From: Mucilaginibacter sabulilitoris
GTDB lineage: Bacteria; Bacteroidota; Bacteroidia; Sphingobacteriales; Sphingobacteriaceae
Direction of reading: 5' to 3'
DNA length: 64,000 nt
Assembly: GCF_034262375.1 (NCBI RefSeq)
Contig: NZ_CP139558.1
Span: 1,426,001-1,490,000 of the forward strand
A program made the translations under genes and the position numbers. Shown piece after piece: positions 51,752 through 59,108 of this stretch. Below the pieces are notes generated by a model that was not told the origin of the DNA, ran no database searches, and saw nothing but the letters and a program-made list of their open reading frames with translations. The number at the start of each line of letters is the position of its first letter. Positions within the stretch are counted from its first letter, which is position 1.

Positions 51752-52771
51752 ATGCTGCAAATACAGGAAAACGTATCCCTTAAAAACTTTAACACTTTTG
51801 GTATTGATGCCTATGCCCGTTATTTTGTAGAGATAGCCCATGAGGATGATCTGGTTGAGTTGTTTGCCGATTTGCAATGGCAGCAAACCGAACGGCTGGT
51901 AATAGGGGGCGGCAGCAACCTGTTGCTGGTTAATGATTTTAAGGGTTTAGTGATCCGGATGAATATTCGTGGTATTGAGCACCGTATAAGTCATGATGAT
52001 GTTTATGTAGAGGCCGGTGGTGGCGAGGTGTGGAACGACCTGGTAAACTTTTGCGTGGCCCGCGAATACGCCGGTATCGAAAACCTGAGCCTTATTCCCG
52101 GGTCGGTAGGGGCATCACCCATACAAAATATTGGCGCTTATGGCGTAGAGTTAAAAGACGTATTTGTGAGCTGTAAGGCCTTTGAAATTGCGGCGGGCAC
52201 GTTTAAAACCTTTACCAAAGCCGACTGCCAGTTTGGTTACCGAGAAAGTGTATTTAAAAATGAGCTGAAGGGGCAATACATTATAACATCAGTAAAATTC
52301 CATTTGTCGCTTATTCCCAATATTAATACCCAGTACGGTGCTATAGGGCAGGAGCTGGCCAACCGTGGCATTACTGAGCCTGCTATAAAAGATGTGTCAC
52401 AGGTGGTATCTCATATCCGTGTATCCAAACTGCCCGATCCCTCAACCATAGGCAATGCTGGTAGTTTCTTCAAAAATCCCCTCATCAGTGTTGATGAATT
52501 TAATACCGTTCATGAAAAATTTCCGGATGTGGTTAATTATCCGGGCGGCGAAGGTTTGGTAAAACTAGCCGCCGGCTGGCTTATTGAACAGTGCGGCTGG
52601 AAGGGAAAAGTGGTTGGAAATACGGGCACCTGGAAAAATCAGGCATTGGTATTGGTGAACCACGGCGGTGCCACCGGCCAGGAGGTGTACAACTTTTCGT
52701 CGCAAATCATAGACAGTGTGTACACTAAATTTGGCGTTATGCTACAACGCGAAGTAAATATTGTTAGTTAA
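51752..52771 (+). CDS. murB: UDP-N-acetylenolpyruvoylglucosamine reductase
   Basis: 339 residues. The FAD-binding domain has NTFGIDAYAR, the GGGSNLL phosphate loop, the GSVGASPIQNIGAYGVE block and FGYRESVFK. The proton-donating Ser is in GNAGSFFKNP, and the C-terminal Glu region includes QREVNIVS. The length and the complete C-terminal domain match type I (E. coli-like) MurB. It reduces UDP-GlcNAc-enolpyruvate to UDP-MurNAc with NADPH. A half copy of the TCCGAAATC repeat lies in the 39 bp before the start codon. Confidence 0.95.
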   Translation: MLQIQENVSLKNFNTFGIDAYARYFVEIAHEDDLVELFADLQWQQTERLVIGGGSNLLLVNDFKGLVIRMNIRGIEHRISHDDVYVEAGGGEVWNDLVNFCVAREYAGIENLSLIPGSVGASPIQNIGAYGVELKDVFVSCKAFEIAAGTFKTFTKADCQFGYRESVFKNELKGQYIITSVKFHLSLIPNINTQYGAIGQELANRGITEPAIKDVSQVVSHIRVSKLPDPSTIGNAGSFFKNPLISVDEFNTVHEKFPDVVNYPGGEGLVKLAAGWLIEQCGWKGKVVGNTGTWKNQALVLVNHGGATGQEVYNFSSQIIDSVYTKFGVMLQREVNIVS

Positions 52772-52848
52772 ATTATTTCATTAATAATTAATAATCCTAC
52801 ACATTTTTTGTTTTCGTATATAACATTTTTGTTACGATTAAACCTTTC

Positions 52849-52875
52849 TTGTTTTTTCTATACATTTTAATTTTG
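52849..52875 (+). promoter_or_regulatory. candidate promoter of the ECF sigma factor gene
   Basis: TTG at 52849-52851 and TAATTTTG, a TAnnTTTG match, at 52868-52875, separated by 16 bases. The leader to the ATG would be about 155 bases, long for this genome and possibly regulatory. Confidence 0.45.
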
Positions 52876-53036
52876 CTATTAAATAGCTGTTTGTTAGATG
52901 GTTATGTAATTTAAAGGTGTAGTTATTACACCATGCATTTTCAGCTAAAATAAAAGCTTAAAGTTTTTTTTACAATCATGTTTAACCTGTAAGTGGCATT
53001 ATGCTTGCCTAATGATTAGTACAAAACTTTAACAAA

Positions 53037-53573
53037 ATGACAAAGATTGAGTTTAACACCCTAGTACTACGTCAGGCAAGTTCATTGAGGTCATATGCAC
53101 TTCACTTTACACATGACGCAGATGATGCAAACGACCTTGTCCAGGATACAATGTTGAAGGCCATAACTTATTACAATAAGTTTAAAGAGGGCACAAATTT
53201 AAAAGGATGGTTATATACCATCATGAAAAATACATTCATCAACAACTATCGCCGTTTTGTTAAAATGAGCACATTTGTTACCAAGTCTGATGAAATATCA
53301 TCACCCAACCTGGTATTCAGTTCAACAAAAAATCAAGGTGAGGCAAAGTTTGTGATGGACGATATTAAAAGAGCGCTTGACAGGTTACCCGAAGATTACT
53401 ATGTACCGTTTACCATGTATTTTGAGGGTCATAAATATCATGAAATAGCCGATCACCTGGATATCCCTATCGGAACCGTAAAAACGCGTATCCACGTGGC
53501 TCGTAAGCTATTGAAGAAAAACCTGAAAGCTTATGACAACGGCATAGCAAGGCCAGTTTACGCAGAGAATTAA
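53037..53573 (+). CDS. ECF-type RNA polymerase sigma factor
   Basis: 178 residues. Region 2 (about 8-75) has DADDANDLVQDTMLKAI, the -10-recognition helix, and KGWLYTIMKNTFINNYRR. Region 4 (about 110-165) has LPEDYYVPFTMYFEGHKYHEIAD and the helix-turn-helix LDIPIGTVKTRIHVARKLLKK. No anti-sigma factor gene is adjacent: the downstream gene is a convergent lipoprotein. Such stand-alone ECF factors are common in Sphingobacteriaceae; target promoters are unknown. Confidence 0.94.
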   Translation: MTKIEFNTLVLRQASSLRSYALHFTHDADDANDLVQDTMLKAITYYNKFKEGTNLKGWLYTIMKNTFINNYRRFVKMSTFVTKSDEISSPNLVFSSTKNQGEAKFVMDDIKRALDRLPEDYYVPFTMYFEGHKYHEIADHLDIPIGTVKTRIHVARKLLKKNLKAYDNGIARPVYAEN

Positions 53574-53602
53574 TTATTTATTAAACTCAGTATATATAAT
53601 AG

Positions 53603-53629
53603 AAAAACCCGCTGTAAGGCGGGTTTTTT
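53603..53629. terminator. bidirectional terminator
   Basis: AAAAACCCGC pairs with GCGGGTTTTT around TGTAAG, between the convergent sigma factor and lipoprotein genes. Confidence 0.9.
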
Positions 53630-53647
53630 GTTTGCTGTAAGTTTTTA

Positions 53648-54442
53648 TTAAACTCCCTGTATCGTTTCCAGGTCATAAGTGTAAGCCGATCCGTTAATGG
53701 TAATCTTGGCTTTATGGTCTCCTAAAAATATAATAGTGCCTTTATAATCCCAAACCCCTTCGGCGCTGCTGCCTTTGGTGGCAAATGTGGCCATCCCGTT
53801 TATAATATCCCCTCGTTTTACGGGATCGATAGTTAAGCCGGTAAAGTTGAAGTTATATGAACCGATCATTGGTTTTTCTGAAGCTTTTTTTGGCTGCACA
53901 TTGGAATATGAGTTCAGTGAGCCATTCATTGTAAGCTGAGATGTTCTGCTGCCCGGTGTAAGTTTGGTTATTACCAAGGTTTCGCCGCTTTTTAATTGAA
54001 TGGTATACGCACTGGTTGTAGCCGAAACATTTAAGCTGTCGTAAACGCTTATACCCGAAAACACTTCGTTTTTGCAAAAGGCCTCGTATTTTATTTTGGT
54101 CCATATATTAAATTTGGCGGTATCACTCAGGTCAAAATCAAAGCTAAAAGCTGTATCAACCTTAAATCCGCACTCGGGTGTGCCATCGTTAGTTGACTGT
54201 ATTTTTAAATGGTTCTTTTGTTTTGCACTCATGGTAATAGGCTCATCTATGCCATCGGCAATGCTGAAAGTACCGTATTCGCCGTATAATATCTGTTTCA
54301 GGTTTAAAGCTATCTGGCCACCTACCACCTGGGCGCTAACAGTGCTCTTGTTTTGTTCTGACGGTGATGATTTGGTACAGGCCCAATAGCTTACCGCTAT
54401 TAAACTGAGTAGTAAAAAAATAAATTTTGACTGATGTTTCAT
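53648..54442 (-). CDS. lipoprotein of unknown function
   Basis: 264 residues. A lipoprotein signal (FIFLLLSLIAVSYWAC) is followed by TKSSPSEQNKS, a flexible tether. The rest is beta-rich, with no motif I recognise. Strands with alternating Thr/Ser and hydrophobic residues (TTSAYTIQLKSGETLVITKL, IGSYNFNFTGLTID) suggest a beta-sandwich. It is alone and converges with the sigma factor gene. Confidence 0.7.
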   Translation of the reverse strand: MKHQSKFIFLLLSLIAVSYWACTKSSPSEQNKSTVSAQVVGGQIALNLKQILYGEYGTFSIADGIDEPITMSAKQKNHLKIQSTNDGTPECGFKVDTAFSFDFDLSDTAKFNIWTKIKYEAFCKNEVFSGISVYDSLNVSATTSAYTIQLKSGETLVITKLTPGSRTSQLTMNGSLNSYSNVQPKKASEKPMIGSYNFNFTGLTIDPVKRGDIINGMATFATKGSSAEGVWDYKGTIIFLGDHKAKITINGSAYTYDLETIQGV

Positions 54443-54648
54443 GACTGGGTTTGGTTGTTTTTTGCAAACTTAACTTATTATCAATAAATTAAGAAAAAAG
54501 CTATTCAAATTAATATGCCCATGTTTACGGTATCAATTATGTAAAAGTTATTGCAATATGGGCACTCATCGTAAAACTAAGCACCAATTAACTACCAAAC
54601 TAATAGGGATTTTCTTAATTTCGCAACCTCATACGTGTAAATAATAAA

Positions 54649-57486
54649 ATGGACTATCAATTTAAAGATATAGAGCAAAAATGGCAGCAGTTTTGGGCCG
54701 ATAACGGAACCTTTAAAGCCGAAGATAAAAGCGCCAAACCCAAGTATTATGTGCTGGATATGTTCCCTTACCCATCGGGCGCGGGGCTGCATGTTGGCCA
54801 CCCGCTGGGTTATATTGCCTCTGATATTTTTGCACGTTACAAACGCTTAAAAGGGTTTAATGTGCTGCACCCAATGGGTTACGACAGCTTTGGCCTGCCG
54901 GCCGAGCAGTATGCCATACAAACCGGGCAGCACCCAGCCATTACCACTGCCGATAATATTGCTACTTACCGCCGCCAGCTTGATCAGATCGGTTTTTCGT
55001 TCGATTGGAGCCGGGAAGTGCGTACCAGTTCGCCGGAATATTATAAATGGACGCAGTGGATATTTATGCAGCTGTTCAACTCCTGGTATAATAAGGATGC
55101 CGACAAGGCTCAATCTATTGCCAAACTGGTAGCCCATTTTGAGCAGCATGGCTCTGCCGGAATAAACGCGGTAAGCGACGAGGAAATATTAAGTTTCACT
55201 GCTGATGAATGGAAGGCTTTTACCAACCAGCAACAGCAAAACGAATTATTAAAATACCGCCTTACCTATCTGCGCGAAAGCACCGTGAACTGGTGCCCTG
55301 CCTTAGGTACTGTATTGGCCAATGACGAGGTAAAAGATGGCTTTAGCGAGCGCGGCGGTTACCCCGTGGAGCAAAAGAAAATGCTGCAATGGAGCATGCG
55401 CATTACAGCCTATGCCGAAAGGTTATTGCAGGGTCTTGACACCATTGACTGGCCAGAGCCGCTCAAAGAAATGCAGCGCAACTGGATAGGCAAAAGTACA
55501 GGCGCGAGTGTGAGGTTTCCGATTCCTGGTACGGGGAGCGAGGAGCGAGGTGCGGGTGATCGGTCACCGGCAACAAGCAACACGAACCACGCAACTTACA
55601 TCGAGGTTTTCACCACCCGGGTTGATACCATTTTTGGTGTTACCTTTTTGGTGATCGCCCCTGAGCATGAGTTGGTAGCCACGTTAACCACGCCGGAGCA
55701 AAAGGCCGATATTGATGCGTATATAGCCGCAACCAAAAAGAAATCGGAGCTTGACAGGATGGCTGATGCCAAAACCGTATCGGGCGCGTTTACCGGCAGC
55801 TACGTGTTGAACCCGCTTAACGGCGAAAAAATACCGATCTGGATTGCCGATTACGTGCTGGCCGGATATGGCACCGGTGCGGTTATGGCCGTACCATCGG
55901 GCGATCAGCGCGATTATTTATTTGCCAAGCATTTCAACCTGCCGATAGTACCTATTATCGACGTACAAAATATTGAAACCGAAGCCGACCCTACCAAAGA
56001 AGGAACTTATATTAATTCCGACTTTATGAACGGTCTGGATTATAAAGCCGGAACAGCGGCCGTTATAGCCAAACTGGAAGCCATTGGCGCAGGTAAGGCC
56101 AAAGTGAATTTCAGGATGCGCGATGCCATATTTGGTCGCCAGCGTTACTGGGGCGAGCCTGTGCCTGTTTATTTTAAAGATGGTTTGCCTCATTTAATTG
56201 AGGAAGATCATTTGCCTTTGTTATTACCCGAAGTAGATAAATACCTGCCAACCGAAACCGGCGAACCTCCACTGGGCCGTGCCGAAGGCTGGAAACACCC
56301 GGAGGGTGAATATGAATTGAGCACCATGCCGGGTTGGGCTGGCTCAAGCTGGTACTGGTACCGTTATATGGATGCTCAAAACGATAAAGAATTTGCATCA
56401 AAAGAAGCTATTGAATACTGGAAAGATGTCGATCTGTATATCGGTGGCTCTGAACATGCTACCGGACACTTGCTGTACAGCCGTTTCTGGAATAAGTTTT
56501 TAAAGGATATTGATAAAGTGGTGGAGGAAGAGCCTTTTAAAAAGCTCATTAACCAGGGCATGATTCAGGGGCGGAGTAACTTCGTGTACCGTTTAATTGA
56601 TGAAATGGGACGTGGAACCAACACTTTTGTATCACACGGGTTGATTAAGGAATACCATACCTCGCCTTTGCATGTAGATGTTAACATTGTAGAAAACGAG
56701 GTTCTTAATATTGATGAATTTAAAAAATGGCGTGAAGAATATGCCGATGCTGAATTTATATTGGAGAATGGTAAATACATCTGCGGCGTTGAGGTTGAGA
56801 AAATGTCGAAATCCAAATTCAACGTAGTGAACCCGGATGACATTATTGGTCGTTACGGTGCCGATACCCTGCGCATGTATGAGATGTTCTTGGGGCCATT
56901 GGAGCAAAGCAAACCATGGAATACCAATGGTATTGAGGGTGTGTTTAAATTCCTGCGCAAATTCTGGCGCTTGTTCCATAACGATGCCTGGGAATTTGGC
57001 GTAACCAATGCGGAGCCGTCAAAAGCCGAGTTGAAATCGTTACACAAGATCATCCGCAAGGTGGAAGAAGATGTAGAGCGTTTCTCGTTCAATACCTCTG
57101 TTTCCAGCTTCATGATAGCCGTTAACGAGCTTACTGATCTGAAAAGCAACAACCGTGCTATTTTGCAGGACATGGTGATTATCCTGTCGCCTTATGCACC
57201 GCACATCTGCGAAGAGCTTTGGACTTTGCTGGGTAACCCCGCGGGCAGCTTATCATACGCACCATTCCCTAAGTTTAACAGCGCATACCTGGTTGAGGAT
57301 GAGTTTGCATACCCTATCTCCATCAATGGTAAAATGAAATTGAACCTAAATATTTCATTAAGCCTGGAGCCAAAAGCTATTGAAGAGTTTGTGTTGGCCA
57401 ATGCCGATGTACAAAGATACCTTGACGGCAAAACCCCCAAAAAGGTAATTGTTGTTAAAGGACGGATTGTAAATATGGTGGTATAA
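54649..57486 (+). CDS. leuS: leucyl-tRNA synthetase with in-frame repeat insertion
   Basis: 945 residues, longer than the usual 860-880. Class I motifs: HVGH at 48-51 (the HIGH motif) in [11 protein letters not shown] and KMSKS at 718-722. The CP1 editing domain (from about 285) includes [15 protein letters not shown] and [15 protein letters not shown]. Residues 295-316, just before YIEVFTTR, are Gly/Ser/Asn/Arg-rich with no counterpart in the family and are encoded by an interspersed palindromic repeat. A further insertion near 145-205 ([16 protein letters not shown]) is family-typical in this phylum, from recall. The enzyme charges tRNA-Leu and edits mischarged products. Confidence 0.97.
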   Translation: MDYQFKDIEQKWQQFWADNGTFKAEDKSAKPKYYVLDMFPYPSGAGLHVGHPLGYIASDIFARYKRLKGFNVLHPMGYDSFGLPAEQYAIQTGQHPAITTADNIATYRRQLDQIGFSFDWSREVRTSSPEYYKWTQWIFMQLFNSWYNKDADKAQSIAKLVAHFEQHGSAGINAVSDEEILSFTADEWKAFTNQQQQNELLKYRLTYLRESTVNWCPALGTVLANDEVKDGFSERGGYPVEQKKMLQWSMRITAYAERLLQGLDTIDWPEPLKEMQRNWIGKSTGASVRFPIPGTGSEERGAGDRSPATSNTNHATYIEVFTTRVDTIFGVTFLVIAPEHELVATLTTPEQKADIDAYIAATKKKSELDRMADAKTVSGAFTGSYVLNPLNGEKIPIWIADYVLAGYGTGAVMAVPSGDQRDYLFAKHFNLPIVPIIDVQNIETEADPTKEGTYINSDFMNGLDYKAGTAAVIAKLEAIGAGKAKVNFRMRDAIFGRQRYWGEPVPVYFKDGLPHLIEEDHLPLLLPEVDKYLPTETGEPPLGRAEGWKHPEGEYELSTMPGWAGSSWYWYRYMDAQNDKEFASKEAIEYWKDVDLYIGGSEHATGHLLYSRFWNKFLKDIDKVVEEEPFKKLINQGMIQGRSNFVYRLIDEMGRGTNTFVSHGLIKEYHTSPLHVDVNIVENEVLNIDEFKKWREEYADAEFILENGKYICGVEVEKMSKSKFNVVNPDDIIGRYGADTLRMYEMFLGPLEQSKPWNTNGIEGVFKFLRKFWRLFHNDAWEFGVTNAEPSKAELKSLHKIIRKVEEDVERFSFNTSVSSFMIAVNELTDLKSNNRAILQDMVIILSPYAPHICEELWTLLGNPAGSLSYAPFPKFNSAYLVEDEFAYPISINGKMKLNLNISLSLEPKAIEEFVLANADVQRYLDGKTPKKVIVVKGRIVNMVV
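55529..55595. repeat. TACGGG-AGCGAG family repeat inside leuS
   Basis: GTACGGGGAGCGAGGAGCGA at the left, a GGTGA-TCGG-TCACC hairpin in the centre and GCAACACGAACCACGCAAC at the right. Aligned with the atpA-atpG intergenic copy, the blocks TACGGG, AGCGAG, CGAG, TGCG and later AACA, GCAAC, CGAACC, AAC match in order. It stays in frame and adds about 22 residues to LeuRS. Confidence 0.75.
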
Positions 57487-57491
57487 TGCCT

Positions 57492-57522
57492 TAAGCCCCT
57501 AACCCCCTGAAGGGGGAATTTT
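57492..57522. repeat. C/G-rich palindromic box downstream of leuS
   Basis: TAAGCCCCTAACCCCCTGAA followed by GGGGGAATTTT. It is the same family as the box at the end of the VWA gene (8633-8657), lying a few bases past the leuS stop codon. Confidence 0.6.
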
Positions 57523-57536
57523 TGAATAACTTATTT

Positions 57537-57561
57537 AAGCCGGTGGTGACACCGGCTTTTT
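57537..57561 (+). terminator. terminator of leuS
   Basis: AAGCCGGTG pairs perfectly with CACCGGCTT around GTGA, followed by TTT. Confidence 0.88.
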
Positions 57562-57594
57562 GCGTTCATATCTATTTGTCATTTCCTTTAGATT

Positions 57595-57836
57595 AGCTTC
57601 AACAAGATAATAAGGGTTATTATTATTGTTGAAGCTTTCTTTTTGCTTCTTTTTCTTTGTTAATAACCTTAGATTTTGTGGATAAAGTAACAGCGGTAAA
57701 GGCGCATTATTGTCATTTCCAGGCATGTAGGCCTATCGTTCGATTTACTCCTTTACCGCTTGTTTTAAACTGTGGCATCAAATAGAAATTAGAGTTTACG
57801 AGGCTCATTAGTAAGGAATTGATGTAGTTTAAAACA
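57595..57836 (+). ncRNA. candidate IS110 bridge RNA
   Basis: Three hairpins in a row. (1) 57595-57636: AGCTTCAACAA pairs perfectly with TTGTTGAAGCT. (2) 57692-57760: AGCGGTAAAGG pairs with CCTTTACCGCT around a 47-base loop. (3) 57761-57836: TGTTTTAAACT pairs with AGTTTAAAACA, with an inner GCATCAA/TTGATG pairing. The loop of hairpin 2 contains TTGTCATTTCC (57710-57720), identical to the left flank, and CGTTCGATTT (57737-57746), the reverse complement of AAATCGAACG in the right flank. This is the expected target-binding loop; hairpin 3 would be the donor-binding loop. The 5' and 3' ends of the RNA are not known. Confidence 0.65.
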
Positions 57837-57871
57837 TGTTAACTGTTTACTAACATAAACAGGGTAAAGAT

Positions 57872-58879
57872 ATGGAATTTGAATTTTTCATTGGTATCGA
57901 TGTGTCCAAAAACGAATTGGACTTTGCTGTTCAGCAAGGCAGCCGGTTTCTATTCCACCAGGAAATTGCTAACGCTCCGGCAGCAATCAATACATTTCTC
58001 AAGGAGTTGGGAAAACTTCCTGGGTTCAGCTTAAGCAAAGCTATTTTCTGCATGGAGCATACCGGCATTTATAACAACCATGCTTTGGCTTGCCTGCATA
58101 AAAAGAAGGCACACATTTGCTTAGAAGCGGCTACCCAGATCAAGAACTCATTAGGGAATATCCGGGGCAAGAATGACAAGGTAGATGCCATGCGTATCGC
58201 CTGGTATGCTTATAAGGAGCGGGAAGGGCTGCGCTTATGGGAGCCTAAGCGCGAAGCTGTGCAGCAACTTGCCCATCTTGCAGCTACCCGGTTACGGTTG
58301 ATAACTGTTAAAAAACAATTGAAAGTGCCACTAAAAGAGCATGCGTCTTTCAGTCCCGGCAAAACCAGCAAGCAGAACCTACAAGCCTGCAGCCATTCCT
58401 TAAAGGCGATCGAAAGCGACATAGCCAGGACAGAGCGGGCTATAGAAGAAACTATTAAAGCGGACAAAGAATTAACCCGGATATTCAAACTGGCAACCTC
58501 AGTAAGCGGCATTGGCAAAGTAACTGCCGTTCAGGTCATTGTTACTACCAACGAATTCAAGGACATTAGCGACCCTAAAAAGTTCGCTTGTTATTCAGGC
58601 GTAGCACCTTTTACAGATAACTCCGGTAAGGTTGTTAAAAAGGCCAGGGTATCGCATATGGCCAACAAAAAAGTAAAAACGCTCCTACATCTTGCAGCCA
58701 TAGTTGCTATACAGCATAACCAAGATCTAAAACGCTTTTACCAACGAAAGGTATTGCAGGAAAAAAAGAATAAAATGAGTGTCATTAATGCCGTTAGGAA
58801 CAAACTCATATTACGCCTTTTCGCCTGCGTCAACCAAAACAGACCTTACGAAAAAAATTATCAGAAATTAGTTGCTTAA
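57872..58879 (+). CDS. IS110-family DEDD transposase/recombinase
   Basis: 335 residues. The N-terminal RuvC-like DEDD domain has Asp10 in IGIDVSK, Glu62 in MEHTGIY, and Asp102 and Asp105 in KNDKVDAMR. A coiled-coil linker follows (about 150-200). The C-terminal Transposase_20 domain has VSGIGKVTAVQVI, ACYSGVAPF and the likely catalytic Ser251 in DNSGKVVKK. All key residues are present and the gene is full length. The enzyme should cut and rejoin DNA using a bridge RNA that specifies target and donor; the RNA candidate lies directly upstream. Confidence 0.94.
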   Translation: MEFEFFIGIDVSKNELDFAVQQGSRFLFHQEIANAPAAINTFLKELGKLPGFSLSKAIFCMEHTGIYNNHALACLHKKKAHICLEAATQIKNSLGNIRGKNDKVDAMRIAWYAYKEREGLRLWEPKREAVQQLAHLAATRLRLITVKKQLKVPLKEHASFSPGKTSKQNLQACSHSLKAIESDIARTERAIEETIKADKELTRIFKLATSVSGIGKVTAVQVIVTTNEFKDISDPKKFACYSGVAPFTDNSGKVVKKARVSHMANKKVKTLLHLAAIVAIQHNQDLKRFYQRKVLQEKKNKMSVINAVRNKLILRLFACVNQNRPYEKNYQKLVA

Positions 58880-59108
58880 ATCATAGAAATCGAACGGAGT
58901 GAGCAATTAATCAACATTTGTTTAAGATCGCTTATTCATGAGCAAAATTGATGATAACTAACTATTCATGAATTTTTTAAGAGTTTACAATAATATAACT
59001 TTTACTTAGTGTAACATATACATGACAAATTTCAATTTGTTAAAAAAATTAAGTTTTAGGGTGTAACATTTAAACTATTTTCGCCTCCAATTACGAAAAT
59101 CCTTACGA

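Larger units (their letters stand above)
57587..58886 (+). mobile_element. IS110-family insertion sequence (boundaries inferred)
   Basis: A single transposase gene with about 285 bp of structured non-coding sequence on its left and almost none on its right, the layout of the IS110 group. The boundaries are inferred: the base after the 11-base left-flank match to the putative target-binding loop (57576-57586), and the base before the 10-base right-flank match (58887-58896). No terminal inverted repeats or target duplication are seen, as expected for the family. The element lies between leuS and the TonB-receptor-like gene and interrupts no gene. The transposase is intact, so the copy may be active. 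Confidence 0.75.

Noticed and set aside
57791..58988. AGAGTTTAC at 57791-57799 and 58980-58988 as target duplication or ends of the IS110 element
   Set aside because: IS110 elements do not make such duplications, this left limit would cut through hairpin 3, and the two guide matches to the flanks define better boundaries. The 9-base repeat may be chance in AT-rich DNA, though it falls in the putative donor loop.
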